From Cristatella mucedo (lineage: Eukaryota; Bryozoa; Phylactolaemata; Cristatellidae), in NCBI GenBank assembly GCA_009760855.2, contig WPIO01000050.1:1180001-1242000 (forward strand): DNA of 62,000 nucleotides, read 5' to 3'. The number at the start of each line of letters is the position of its first letter. The stretch's first letter is position 1. Shown here one piece after another: positions 42,815 to 54,115 of the stretch. Both the position numbers and the translations under genes were made by a program. The notes beneath the pieces are model-generated. The model was not told where the DNA came from, made no database searches, and was given only the letters and a program-made list of their open reading frames with translations.

Positions 42815-43927
42815 CTAGCCGCTCACCGCGGCGCCCGGCTGCAGTGCGCCTGGCGCATAGCCTCTGGTCATGAGCGAGGACCAGGCGCCGCAGAAGACCT
42901 TGACCCAAGCTCTCGAGCTGATTGCGAAACGCTGGACGTGCATGCCCGTGTACGAGAAGAACGGATAGCTCAAAAGCGGCGCCGTCGGCTGGCCCGTCGC
43001 CGTCGGATCCCTTTCTGTGATTCTGTAGGCCAGGGAGAAGTCGGAAGTGAGGAAAATGAAGCGATTCTTTGGCGCATCTTTGCTGTACGAATACATCACC
43101 GGCGTCGCTTTGGACGTATAAACGAACGGCACCGCCTTCCACAAGCTGGCCTGGTTGGCGATCGTTTGAAAGTAGGTAGTGTCGCTCGCCGCATTGGGAG
43201 TGAGGTCCCACTGCGCCATCACCCAACCGGTGAAGTCGCGCACGACGCCGAGCGAGTGCATGCCCATGAGCGCCACGAACTGCTCGGCCGTCAAGCCGAG
43301 CTTGGCGGCGAACGCCAGCAGCTGGTCGATGGTCGAGCGGCGGTCCGGATACGGGACGATGGCGTCCGTGTACGGAGCCGTCTTGCAGTCGGCACGACCG
43401 AACAGGACCTGCACGCCGCACACCTTCGAGTTGTTCTCGTCGAACACGGCGATTTTCAGCGCCGCCACGGCCGAGGCCTGCCACAGGTCGGCGTGCGTTA
43501 GAGTGCAGTCGGCGAACTGCGGCGCCTGCAGAAGCCGGTCGCGAAAGATCGACAGGGCGGCGATGGTGATGTTGAGCCCGTTGTTTGACGGGCTGTTGAC
43601 GTTGATGCAGCCCTCGCAGCCGTAGCCGACGCACGAGTGGAACGCCAGCCGCACGCTGCCGGCGATGAGATAGTAGTAAATTCGGCCAAACGCGTCTTTG
43701 CTCATTGTTCTCTGGAGCAGGATCGTAAGCTGCTGCAGCAGCACGTCGACGTGCTGCTGCGACAGGCGCCCGCTGCCCGTCGCATCGCGGCAGCCGCGGG
43801 TCAGCGAACCGAAGCCCGCCGGCCCACCGGCCTTAGCGGCCGCCGGGCTGGCACAGAGCGTCAATGCCACAGCTAGCGCCGCTGCGGCAGCCGCGGCGGC
43901 GGCGGCGCTCAGTCGAGCAGCTGCCAT
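42815..43927 (-). CDS. Secreted plant-type haem peroxidase, intact copy
   Basis: The 370-aa frame starts at the only sensible ATG (43,927), which opens a signal peptide: a short N-terminus, an Ala10 run and a Leu/Val core to about residue 31, with ASPAAA before the likely cleavage site. The body has the hallmarks of the plant/fungal/bacterial peroxidase superfamily: distal RLAFH with Arg93, Phe96 and His97, then CEGCIN; proximal GMHSLG with His224; and SDFSLAY with Asp296, placed like the Asp that hydrogen-bonds the proximal His. It should use H2O2 to oxidise small substrates outside the cell. Paired cysteines (46, 99, 104, 107, 141, 170, 181) suggest disulphides. No intron is apparent. The gene is GC-rich in AT-rich surroundings. 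Similar APX-like proteins occur in cnidarians and molluscs. A 70-bp minisatellite lies 310 bp upstream. Confidence 0.85.
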   Translation of the reverse strand: MAAARLSAAAAAAAAAALAVALTLCASPAAAKAGGPAGFGSLTRGCRDATGSGRLSQQHVDVLLQQLTILLQRTMSKDAFGRIYYYLIAGSVRLAFHSCVGYGCEGCINVNSPSNNGLNITIAALSIFRDRLLQAPQFADCTLTHADLWQASAVAALKIAVFDENNSKVCGVQVLFGRADCKTAPYTDAIVPYPDRRSTIDQLLAFAAKLGLTAEQFVALMGMHSLGVVRDFTGWVMAQWDLTPNAASDTTYFQTIANQASLWKAVPFVYTSKATPVMYSYSKDAPKNRFIFLTSDFSLAYRITERDPTATGQPTAPLLSYPFFSYTGMHVQRFAISSRAWVKVFCGAWSSLMTRGYAPGALQPGAAVSG

Positions 43928-44236
43928 TCGGACGATCGGTTGTGCAGGAGACTCGCACAAACTACGCGACAGGCAGTGCGCGTCGCGTCGCAATGCCGCT
44001 CAGCAGCGGCGTGTCGCGCTTATGTAGCCTGCTCAGGGCAAAAAGCGGCTGATGTCAGCAGCCGGCCCTCTGGCAGCTTGCCAGTTCGCTCGGCAGCGAT
44101 CGACGATCGCCGAATGGGACTCAGCTCGCTTTCGGCGTCGTTCGCTCGCACCTGTTCGAGCGATCTCCCGACCTGCGTGTCCGCGCTCCTCGCCCCGGGC
44201 CGCTCGAGCGGGCTGCGGCTGCGGCGGCGAGAGCAG

Positions 44237-44586
44237 AGCACATCGGCGCCCGGCACAGCCACGCATGGTCCGAGCGGAGCGTGCGGCGATCGACGAGGCG
44301 AGGCAGAGCACATCGGCGCCCGGCACAGCCACGCATAGCCCGAGCGGAGCGTGCGGCGATCGACGAGGCGAGGCAGAGCACATCGGCGCCCGGCACAGCC
44401 ACGCATGGCCCGAGCGGAGCGTGCGGCGATCGACGAGGCGAGGCAGAGCACATCGGCGCCCGGCACAGCCACGCATGGCCCGAGCGGAGCGTGCGGCGAT
44501 CGACGAGGCGAGGCAGAGCACATCGGCGCCCGGCACAGCCACGCATGGCCCGAGCGGAGCGTGCGGCGATCGACGAGGCGAGGCAG
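44237..44586. repeat. 70-bp minisatellite, five units, upstream of the peroxidase
   Basis: Five consecutive 70-bp units begin with agcacatcggcgcccggc at 44,237, 44,307, 44,377, 44,447 and 44,517. They differ at only one or two positions. Copy 1 has one unit at the same place. The long frames through it (up to about 210 codons on both strands) exist because 70-mers lacking stops stay open in rotating frames. Confidence 0.95.
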
Positions 44587-45086
44587 AGCACGTTTTTCGC
44601 TAGCGGTTTTCGCGAGCGCTCACATTTGGAGTCAACGCGGCCGGCGGATCCGGAAAGCCTCGTAGGCACGCGATGCGACGTGCCACGGCGAGAGACGTCG
44701 CGGCCGCGCAATGAGCAAAGCAACACGGTGGCGAGCAGCGGATCAGAGGCAGCTAGGCGAAGCACGATCGCCTGCGGTCTGCTTCGCGATACCCGATCAG
44801 CTGTGTGCGATCGAGCCGTGGATATCGCCCACGGGTGGGTACGGGGTCGCCCAAGAGAGGCGATTAAAATAGACGGAGTGCGTACTGCGAGCGGCAGTTG
44901 AGCTTATATTTTGCATAAAATGTCCAGTCGGGGAGTTTTGTTGCATCCGTCGCCAGACCTGCAAGGGTGCCGCAAATGATTAATGCTCCTTCGAAAGCGA
45001 GAGCATCGTTTTCATAAAGATTAAAGCTGGACTATCCGACTCTGAATTAGCGACGGTCTGCTGCTCGTGACCGGAGTTGCTGAGAA

Positions 45087-45737
45087 CCAAGTGCCTACTT
45101 ATTGAGTCAGTCGCGTGACACTCTTCGATTCCTATGAATTTAAATGCAGCTGCGAAGGAGTAAGGCCGCCGTGATAGTATGAGGAGGCAAGCGATCGCAC
45201 TTCACGACCGAGGTCACGTGGGTTCGAATCCTGAGCTCCGAACGATTCCCTTACTGGCAACCAAGCCCGCCTGCGGTCGTCAGCCGTGGACTCAGCTTTA
45301 TGCCGCAGATGGACCGAGACGTCCGAGACGCAGATGGACCGAGGGACGGAGGACGTTGGCGAAAAAGTCGGGGCAGGGTGGTTGAAACGCTCCATCCGCG
45401 ACTGCTTTGTGCTCAGGGCAAATTGCCATCTCCAATTCGAAGGCTCATCACCTGTCGACGAGCTTGTTTGTGGGGGGATGGAAAAACTTAACTCCTCCAC
45501 TGTGACTCCAAAAATGCGATGCCCAGCAACGAGAAATAGCTGTACGACCGTGAATTCAAGCCGACTGTGAACGTGGACTCTGACGAATTAGCAGTGCTTG
45601 CATACCCAGGTGTAGGCGATCGTTTGCCTCTGGCGGAGAAACGTCGCCAGGCGGCGCTCGCTCCCTCGCCTTCGCTGCACCGTCTCAGCCCGACTGAAGC
45701 CCCCCTCCCGCTCTCTCTCTCTAGAATCTTAGCGGCT
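45087..45737 (+). mobile_element. Long tRNA-derived SINE, family S4 (left flank of the array)
   Basis: Equivalent of 13,529-14,279 with a deletion of about 105 bp after aattgccatctccaattcg. The B box reads ggttcgaatcc. Confidence 0.7.
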
Positions 45738-48700
45738 TCATTTTAATTTAGCAGTGAAGAATATGATGAATAATTAATTACTATTATGCCTAACCTTAGC
45801 GAAGAGTTTTTTTAAAAGGATGCCTACCTTACAAATGAAAGCGATAGGATTAGATCTCGTTTGAAGAAAGTTACCTTAGCTTTATGCATATTTAAATCTT
45901 AATCATCTTTATAGGTGTTCTTACCGCAATTATCAGTTCTTACCTCAACGAATTCAATGAAATTTGTCATGTTCCCATTGTTATAGCCGGCGTGGTTCTC
46001 TCATTGGTTCAGCTAATAGGGTTCCTTCACAAATTGAGAAACGAAAACTCTCGAAACGAATTGCCTACGACAAGTTAACAGAAAAGGTAATCAATGCGTC
46101 ATCTGACGATGAGATTACTCAAGATGAGTTGCAGGAAATAATCATTGATGGAATGAACTCTGCGAAACTAACCATGGCTGAGAGTGCTTAGCTCATCTCT
46201 TACAAAAAATCTCTTAGCGTTATGCACCGAGTATCAATTTTACGACCTCGGAGAAGCATTATCCTAGCAACTGTATAAGCCGTCAACAAATTATTGGCAC
46301 CTGTAGCCCTTCTTCTCTTTTCGCTTTCACACTCTCTATCTTCCAGCAAATGTCTAATGCTAGTGCGTAATTCTAAATGTTTACCACGTTCATTTTCTGG
46401 TTTTCCCTTAAATTTTTATTTTTCATTGAGCCAACCGGTTTTTAACCAATCATTGCAGTTTCGCTATCGCTGAATTAATTTATTAGTTTGGGCAAGTTTG
46501 TATCCCACTCTCTATTTCTTTCACCATTTCCTGCTTCCAACTCTTTTTCCTACATGAATAATCTTACAGCAACACTTCCATTCATTCTTTCACCCATCGC
46601 AACATTCTTCTTGTTTGCAGCTCCTCTAATCATCACATTACGGTTCACTATTTCTTTGAATTCTCCATTAAAATCTGATCCAGCGTCCACATTCAATACC
46701 CTCGGCCACTTAAGTTTCCATTTCGTGTAGATGCTTTTTCTAGCTTCGCTCACATTTCTAGGAATACTCGTCTTTAACGATCTAATGTCTTTAAATCTGC
46801 TCATCGCATATATTATTTACCATGCATACTGGTAAAAGTTTTCGCTGAACAGGTAGTAAATATCTGTTTGATGCTGATAGTTTAGTATGGTAAACTAAAA
46901 GCAACCAATAGTAACATTTCGTGGTCTACTCTCCAATACTTGAAAGGAGACTGCATTATTATCATATTCTCCATCTCTTTTTCTTTCGTGTATTGCTTAG
47001 AAAGAAATTACTTCTTTTTGATAGATGGCTCCGATTTTGAAAAATTCATTGAAGGTAGAGTTAAAATATTCTGACATTTAAGCAATATTTAACGCTAAAA
47101 ATTCACAATTATTTTGCATCCGCTGTCAACATCCAATAATAAGACGTAACAAGTTTATGTGTTCTTACTGCGATAAGAATGAGAACGAAACTGACTTTGC
47201 TAGCCATGGAAAAGTGTGTATGAAGTGTAGTGAATTGATTTGTAAGACTTATGCAAAAACGTCTCAGGTATTTATAAAGATAAAAAAGAACGTGAAAGCA
47301 TGCATTCATTGGTTGGTGGGTGTACTCATTTCAAATCTGGAAAAGTATTCTAAACTAACTGCGAATGCACTTCAGTCATTAAAAACACATGTTCAAATAT
47401 CGCACAAGGTTGTTAACGCGATGGTCATGATCTTCATTATTAGATGAAGATACAATATGGTATGCCATACGCGATAAACTGCAACACTAGTAGATATACA
47501 AGGGGCAACACAAAGCTCTGGGAACTGTCATTTTTTATTATTTCACCTATTCTATTCATGTAACTATGTAAGAGATAAGAAGACTGACGTTTGCGTTTCC
47601 AGTACCACTAGTTCCGACTCTAAAATTTAGAAAATTGGAAGCATCGTAAGGCAGACAGACTTTTTTGGGTGCGTCTTACGTCAAAGTACTGTGCGCAATG
47701 CAAGTTGCCCGGCCCAGTTTCCGAGTCCATCGGAAGTCGGAGCGCAGCACGGCTTATCTTGGCAGCCCACATTTCACTGTCGCCTTCGCATGCTCGCTTC
47801 TTGGAATGGTGAGGATGGAAAGTCACGGATGTCGGTATGCAGTACCAGATGCCGCCAGCGTGTTTGCACCGCTGAGTTCCAGCGAACGGTGAATGGGTCG
47901 CGCAGGCAGCGAGCGGCAGCGAGGCTGGGAGGTTGCAGCAGCCAACCTGCAACGGTCGTCAGCTCCGGCTGACGGTACTGCGAGCGACGCAGCGAACGAC
48001 GCAGAGAGTGGCACAGCGAGCGACCGCTCTCGACAAGTTCTAGCAAACGTGACTTGATATGTCCACCCTCTATTAGCATCTATGATTCTGATGTCTCCAA
48101 CTACATTTAAAAAACAATCATTATAGTAGGTTTATCAATGTTCATGCAAGTGTTGCTGGTGAAGAAAAGTATTTCACATTGCAGCGTAGTTCCATGTAGT
48201 GATAGCACTACTACTTCGCTAACTCTTCTACCATCGGCTGCGTCAGCATAGGATTTTGTAACAGCATAGGTTGACTTGGTGGAATTCATCCCATTGTTTA
48301 TCTTATTATTACCCATTTGTAGGTAATAAGCTAGAGTAACAGAGTTACACCTCGTTTTATAGCTCCGTCCGTAACGAAAAAGGTATAACCTAAAGTGGAC
48401 AGGATTAGTAGAAGTCGCCTACCAACAAGTAGATGTTGTAGCGAATCCTTTCATATTAAAAGCTCCAGTCATCGTATCGCTAGCCTTATTAATCTTGGAA
48501 TCCAGATAACTATTAACAACCAAATCGTTAGAATTAACAGCAGCGCCAACGTTGGCTAACCTTTTACCTAAACTATAATTCGTAGATGCCTTAGTTGTAA
48601 CGGATAATATTGAAGATTGAAATTTTACTGAAAATGTATTCCTTTCGATTCGTGCTATCAGCTGCTTAGCGACAATTTTTTCAAGAGTTTTTCTCCTCAA

Positions 48701-49923
48701 AAAGTAAGAAGTGAAGCTGGCAATATTTTTCAAGGACCTCTGCATTTAATCCAGGTTTTTCAAGTACCGGTCTAACCACGGCAAATTTAACGGACTTGAG
48801 TAAACGTCCATTTTTTCCAGAGAATCATTAAAAGTCTCGGTGATGGCTTGGGTTAGTTTGCCTGCTACTGAAGACTAAGGAGTTAAAGGTGTAGAATATT
48901 TAGGTGACGAGCTCATTGGACTAGAACCTAATAAAAGTATCGCAGTGAAAACAGAAATCTTGGAAAATTCCCTAAGGATGGTCGCTGGTAAGTAAGAACC
49001 TCCCTAACTTGGCATTAAGAATCTCCTTGCATGCTTGATTCTCCCTATTAACGCTTAACGGCCATCGAATCTACTTCTGCAGCGCCTCCCAGCGCTAGAG
49101 AGCGGCCTCGGGCAACTCCAAGCGTGGCGTGGACATTGTGCACCCTGGTGGATCTCCAAGTGCCTACTTATTGAGTCAGTCACGTGACACTCTCACGATT
49201 CTCTACGAATCGCAATGCAGCTGCGAAGGAGTAAGGCCGCCGTGATAGTCCAGGAGGCAAGGCGATCGCACATCACGACCGAGGTCACATGGGTTCGAAT
49301 CCTGCTCCGGACGATCCCTTTATTGGCAACAAAGCCCGGCTGCGGTCGTCAGCCGTGGACTCAGCTTTATGCCGCAGATGGACCGAGACGTCCGAGACGC
49401 AGATGGACCGAGGGACGGAGGACGTTGGCGAAAAAGTCAGGGCAGGGTTGAGGCGCTCCATCCGCGACTGCTTTGTGCTCAGGGCAAGCCAGCAGCGGCG
49501 AAATTGCCATATGAAATTCGGTATATTCCGACGTTTGGAAAGCTGCCGCCTGGGATCTGCCACCTGAGAAAGCTCTGACTCACAGATTGCCGCTGAGCCG
49601 CTCGTAAAGCCGAACGCCGAAGGCTTGTCGTGCATCGATGAGCTTGTCTTTGGGGGGCGGGGTTGGGAAAAACTCAACTCCTCCACAGTGACTCTAAAAA
49701 TGCGATGCCCAGCAACGAGAAATAGCTGTACGACCGTGAATTCAAGCCGACTGTGAACGTGGACTCTGACGAATTAGCAGTGCTTGCATACCCAGGTGCA
49801 GGCGATCGTTTGCCTCTGGCGGAGAAACGTCGCCAGGCGGCGCGCGGTCCCTCGCCTTCGCTGCACCGTCTCAGCCCGACTGAAGCCGCCCCCCCCCGCT
49901 CTCTCTCTAGAATCTTAGCGGCT
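45738..49923 (+). repeat. Chimeric tandem unit 1
   Basis: Polinton piece + LINE piece + S4 SINE, 4,186 bp. It carries small private indels (for example catatttaaatctt near 45,890 and an extra A near 48,700) that separate it from units 2 and 3. Confidence 0.9.
47157..47447 (+). CDS. CxxC zinc-ribbon protein, unit 1 (96 aa)
   Basis: This intact ATG frame begins MCSYCDKNENETDFASHGKV and carries two CxxC pairs (residues 2-5 and about 21-24), likely one zinc ribbon. It is followed by a Lys-rich stretch and a mixed helix region. The 'CxxC...F.....CxxC' layout is shared with small zinc ribbons near phage HNH genes, but that is only resemblance. It lies opposite to the integrase relic, reading outward. 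No promoter is evident. Expression is unproven. Confidence 0.4.
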   Translation: MCSYCDKNENETDFASHGKVCMKCSELICKTYAKTSQVFIKIKKNVKACIHWLVGVLISNLEKYSKLTANALQSLKTHVQISHKVVNAMVMIFIIR

Positions 49924-52900
49924 CCATTTTAATTTAGCAGTGAAGAATATGATGAATAATTAATTACTATTATGCCTAACCTTAGCGAAGAGTTTTTTTA
50001 AAAGGATGCCTACCTTACAAATGAAAGCGATAGGATTAGATCTCGTTTGAAGAAAGTTACCTTAGCTTTATGCATATTTAAATTCTTAATCATCTTTATA
50101 GGTGTTCTTACCGCAATTATCAGTTCTTACCTCAACGAATTCAATGAAATTTGTCATGTTCCCATTGTTATAGCCGGCGTGGTTCTCTCATTGGTTCAGC
50201 TAATAGCGTTGCTTCACAAATTGAGAAACGAAAACTCTCGAAACGAATTGCCTACGACAAGTTAACAGAAAAGGTAATCAATGCGTCATCTGACGATGAG
50301 ATTACTCAAGATGAGTTGCAGGAAATAATCATTGATGGAATGAACTCTGCGAAACTAACCATGGCTGAGAGTGCTTAGCTCATCTCTTACAAAAAATCTC
50401 TTAGCGTTATTCACCGAGTATCTAATTTTACGATCTCGGAGAAGCATTATCCTAGCAACTGTATAAGCCGTCAACAAATTATTGGCACCTGTAGCCCTTC
50501 TTCTCTTTTCGCTTTCACACTCTCTATCTTCCAGCAAATGTCTAATGCTAGTGCGTAATTCTAAATGTTTACCACGTTCATCTTCTGGTTTTCCCTTAAA
50601 TTTTTATTTTTCATTGCGCCAACCGGTTTTTAACCAATCATTGCAGTTTCGCTATCGCTGAATTAATTTATTAGTTTGGGCAAGTTTGTATCCCACTCTC
50701 TCTTTCTTTCACCATTTCCTGCTTCCAACTCTTTTTCCTACATGAATAATCTTACAGCAACACTTCCATTCATTCTTTCACCCATCGCAACATTCTTCTT
50801 GTTTGCAGCTCCTCTAATCATCACATTACGGTTCACTATTTCTTTGAATTCTCCATTAAAATCTGATCCAGCGTCTACATTCATTACCCTCGGCCACTTA
50901 AGTTTACATTTCGTGTAGATAGATGCTTTTTCTAGCTTCGCTCACATTTCTAGGAATACTCGTCTTTAACGATCTAATGTCTTAAAATCTGCTCATCGCA
51001 TATATTATTTACCATGCATACTGGTAAAAGTTTTCGCTGAACAGGTAGTAAATATCTGTTTGATGCTGATAGTTTAGTATGGTAAACTAAAAGCAACCAA
51101 TAGTAACATTTCGTGGTCTACTCTCGAATACTTGAAAGGAGACTGCATTATTATCATATTCTCCATCTCTTTTTCTTTCGTGTATTGCTTAGAAAGAAAT
51201 TACTTCTTTTTGATAGATGGCTCCGATTTTGAAAAATTCATTGAAGGTAGAGTTAAAATATTCTGACATTTAAGCAATATTTAACGCTAAAAATTCACAA
51301 TTATTTTGCATCCGCTGTCAACATCCAATAATAAGACGTAACAAGTTTATGTGTTCTTACTGCGATAAGAATGAGAACGAAACTGACTTTGCTAGCCATG
51401 GAAAAGTGTGTATGAAGTGTAGTGAATTGATTTGTAAGACTTATGCAAAAACGTCTCAGGTATTTATAAAGATAAAAAAGAACGTGAAAGCATGCATTCA
51501 TTGGTGGGTGGGTGTACTCATTTCAAATCTGGAAAAGTATTCTAAACTAACTGCGAATGCACTTCAGTCATTAAAAACACATGTTCAAATATCGCACAAG
51601 GTTGTTAACGCGATGGTCACGATCTTCATTATTAGATGAAGATACAATATGGTATGCCATACGCGATAAACTGCAACACTAGTAGATATACAAGGGGCAA
51701 CACAAAGCTCTGGGAACTGTCATTTTTTATTATTTCACCTATTCTATTCATGTAACTATGTAAGAGATAAGAAGACTGACGTTTGCGTTTCCAGTACCAC
51801 TAGTTCCGACTCTAAAATTTAGAAAATTGGAAGCATCGTAAGGCAGACAGACTTTTTTGGGTGCGTCTTACGTCAAAGTACTGTGCGCAATGCAAGTTGC
51901 CCGGCCCAGTTTCCGAGTCCACCGGAAGTCGGAGCACAGCACGGCTTATCTTGGCAGCCCACATTTCACTGTCGCCTTCGCATGCTCGCTTCTTGGAATG
52001 GTGAGGATGGAAAGTCACGGATGTCGGTATGCAGTACCAGATGCCGCCAGCGTGTTTGCACCGCTGAGTTCCAGCGAACGGTGAATGGGTCGCGCAGGCA
52101 GCGAGCGGCAGCGAGGCTGGGAGGTTGCAGCAGCCAACCTGCAACGGTCGTCAGCTCCGGCTGACGGTACTGCGAGCGACACAGCGAACGACGCAGAGAG
52201 TGGCACAGCGAGCGACCGCTCTCGACAAGTTCTAGCAAACGTGACTTGATATGTCCACCCTCTATTAGCATCTATGATTCTGATGTCTCCAACTACATTT
52301 AAAAAACAATCATTATAGTAGGTTTATCAATGTTCATGCAAGTGTTGCTGGTGAAGAAAAGTATTTCACATTGCAGCGTAGTTCCATGTAGTGATAGCAC
52401 TACTACTTCGCTAACTCTTCTACCATCGGCTGTGTCAGCATAGGATTTTGTAACAGCATAGGTTGACTTGGTGGAATTCATCCCATTGTTTATCTTATTA
52501 TTACCCATTTGTAGGTAATAAGCTAGAGTAACAGAGTTACACCTCGTTTTATAGCTCCGTCCGTAACGAAAAAGGTATAACCTAAAGTGGACAGGATTAG
52601 TAGAAGTCGCCTACCAACAAGTAGATGTTGTAGCGAATCCTTTCATATTAAAAGCTCCAGTCATCGTATCGCTAGCCTTATTAATCTTGGAATCCAGATA
52701 ACTATTAACAACCAAATCGTTAGAATTAACAGCAGCGCCAACGTTGGCTAACCTTTTACCTAAACTATAATTCGTAGATGCCTTAGTTGTAACGGATAAT
52801 ATTGAAGATTGAAATTTTACTGAAAATGTATTCCTTTCGATTCGTGCTATCAGCTGCTTAGCGACAATTTTTTCAAGAGTTTTTCTCCTCAAAAGTAAGA

Positions 52901-54115
52901 AGTGAAGCTGGCAATATTTTTCAAGGACCTCTGCATTTAATCCAGGTTTTTCAAGTACCGGTCTAACCACGGCAAATTTAACGGACTTGAGTAAACGTCC
53001 ATTTTTTCCAGAGAATCATTAAAAGTCTCGGTGATGGCTTGGGTTAGTTTGCCTGCTACTGAAGACTAAGGAGTTAAAGGTGTAGAATATTTAGGTGACG
53101 AGCTCATTGGACTAGAACCTAATAAAAGTATCGCAGTGAAAACAGAAATCTTGGAAAATTCCCTAAGGATGGTCGCTGGTAAGTAAGAACCTCCCTAACT
53201 TGGCATTAAGAATCTCCTTGCATGCTTGATTCTCCCTATTAACGCTTAACGGCCATCGAATCTACTTCTGCAGCGCCTCCCAGCGCTAGAGAGCGGCCTC
53301 GGGCAACTCCGAGCGTGGCGTGGACATTGTGCACCCTGGTGGATCTCCAAGTGCCTACTTATTGAGTCAGTCACGTGACACTCTCACGATTCTCTACGAA
53401 TCGCAATGCAGCTGCGAAGGAGTAAGGCCGCCGTGATAGTCCAGGAGGCAAGGCGATCGCACATCACGACCGAGGTCACATGGGTTCGAATCCTGCTCCG
53501 GACGATCCCTTTATTGGCAACAAAGCCCGGCTGCGGTCGTCAGCCGTGGACTCAGCTTTATGCCGCAGATGGACCGAGACGTCCGAGACGCAGATGGACC
53601 GAGGGACGGAGGACGTTGGCGAAAAAGTCAGGGCAGGGTTGAGGCGCTCCATCCGCGACTGCTTTGTGCTCAGGGCAAGCCAGCAGCGGCGAAATTGCCA
53701 TATGAAATTCGGTATATTCCGACGTTTGGAAAGCTGCCGCCTGGGATCTGCCACCTGAGAAAGCTCTGACTCACAGATTGCCGCTGAGCCGCTCGTAAAG
53801 CCGAACGCCGAAGGCTTGTCGTGCATCGATGAGCTTGTCTTTGGGGGGCGGGGTTGGGAAAAACTCAACTCCTCCACAGTGACTCTAAAAATGCGATGCC
53901 CAGCAACGAGAAATAGCTGTACGACCGTGAATTCAAGCCGACTGTGAACGTGGACTCTGACGAATTAGCAGTGCTTGCATACCCAGGTGTAGGCGATCGT
54001 TTGCCTCTGGCGGAGAAACGTCGCCAGGCAGCGCTCACTCCCTCGCCTTCGCTGCACCGTCTCAGCCCGACTGAAGCCGCCCCCCTCCCGCTCTCTCTCT
54101 AGAATCTTGGCGGCT
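49924..54115 (+). repeat. Chimeric tandem unit 2
   Basis: 4,192 bp, nearly identical to unit 3; the 72-codon membrane frame and most other frames translate identically. This points to recent amplification or gene conversion within the array. Confidence 0.9.
51349..51639 (+). CDS. CxxC zinc-ribbon protein, unit 2 (96 aa)
   Basis: Same protein as in unit 1 with two substitutions (Leu to Trp in HWWVGV, Met to Thr in AMVTIF). The frame is intact. Confidence 0.4.
   Translation: MCSYCDKNENETDFASHGKVCMKCSELICKTYAKTSQVFIKIKKNVKACIHWWVGVLISNLEKYSKLTANALQSLKTHVQISHKVVNAMVTIFIIR

Noticed and set aside
43928-43993. Upstream extension of peroxidase copy 2 to 43,993
   Set aside because: It begins with TTG; the in-frame ATG at 43,927 opens directly into a signal peptide.
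44020-44901. Long Arg/Ala-rich frames across the 70-bp minisatellite
   Set aside because: The 70-mer lacks stops in several frames and is not a multiple of 3, so open frames rotate through it automatically; the encoded repeats have no recognisable protein.
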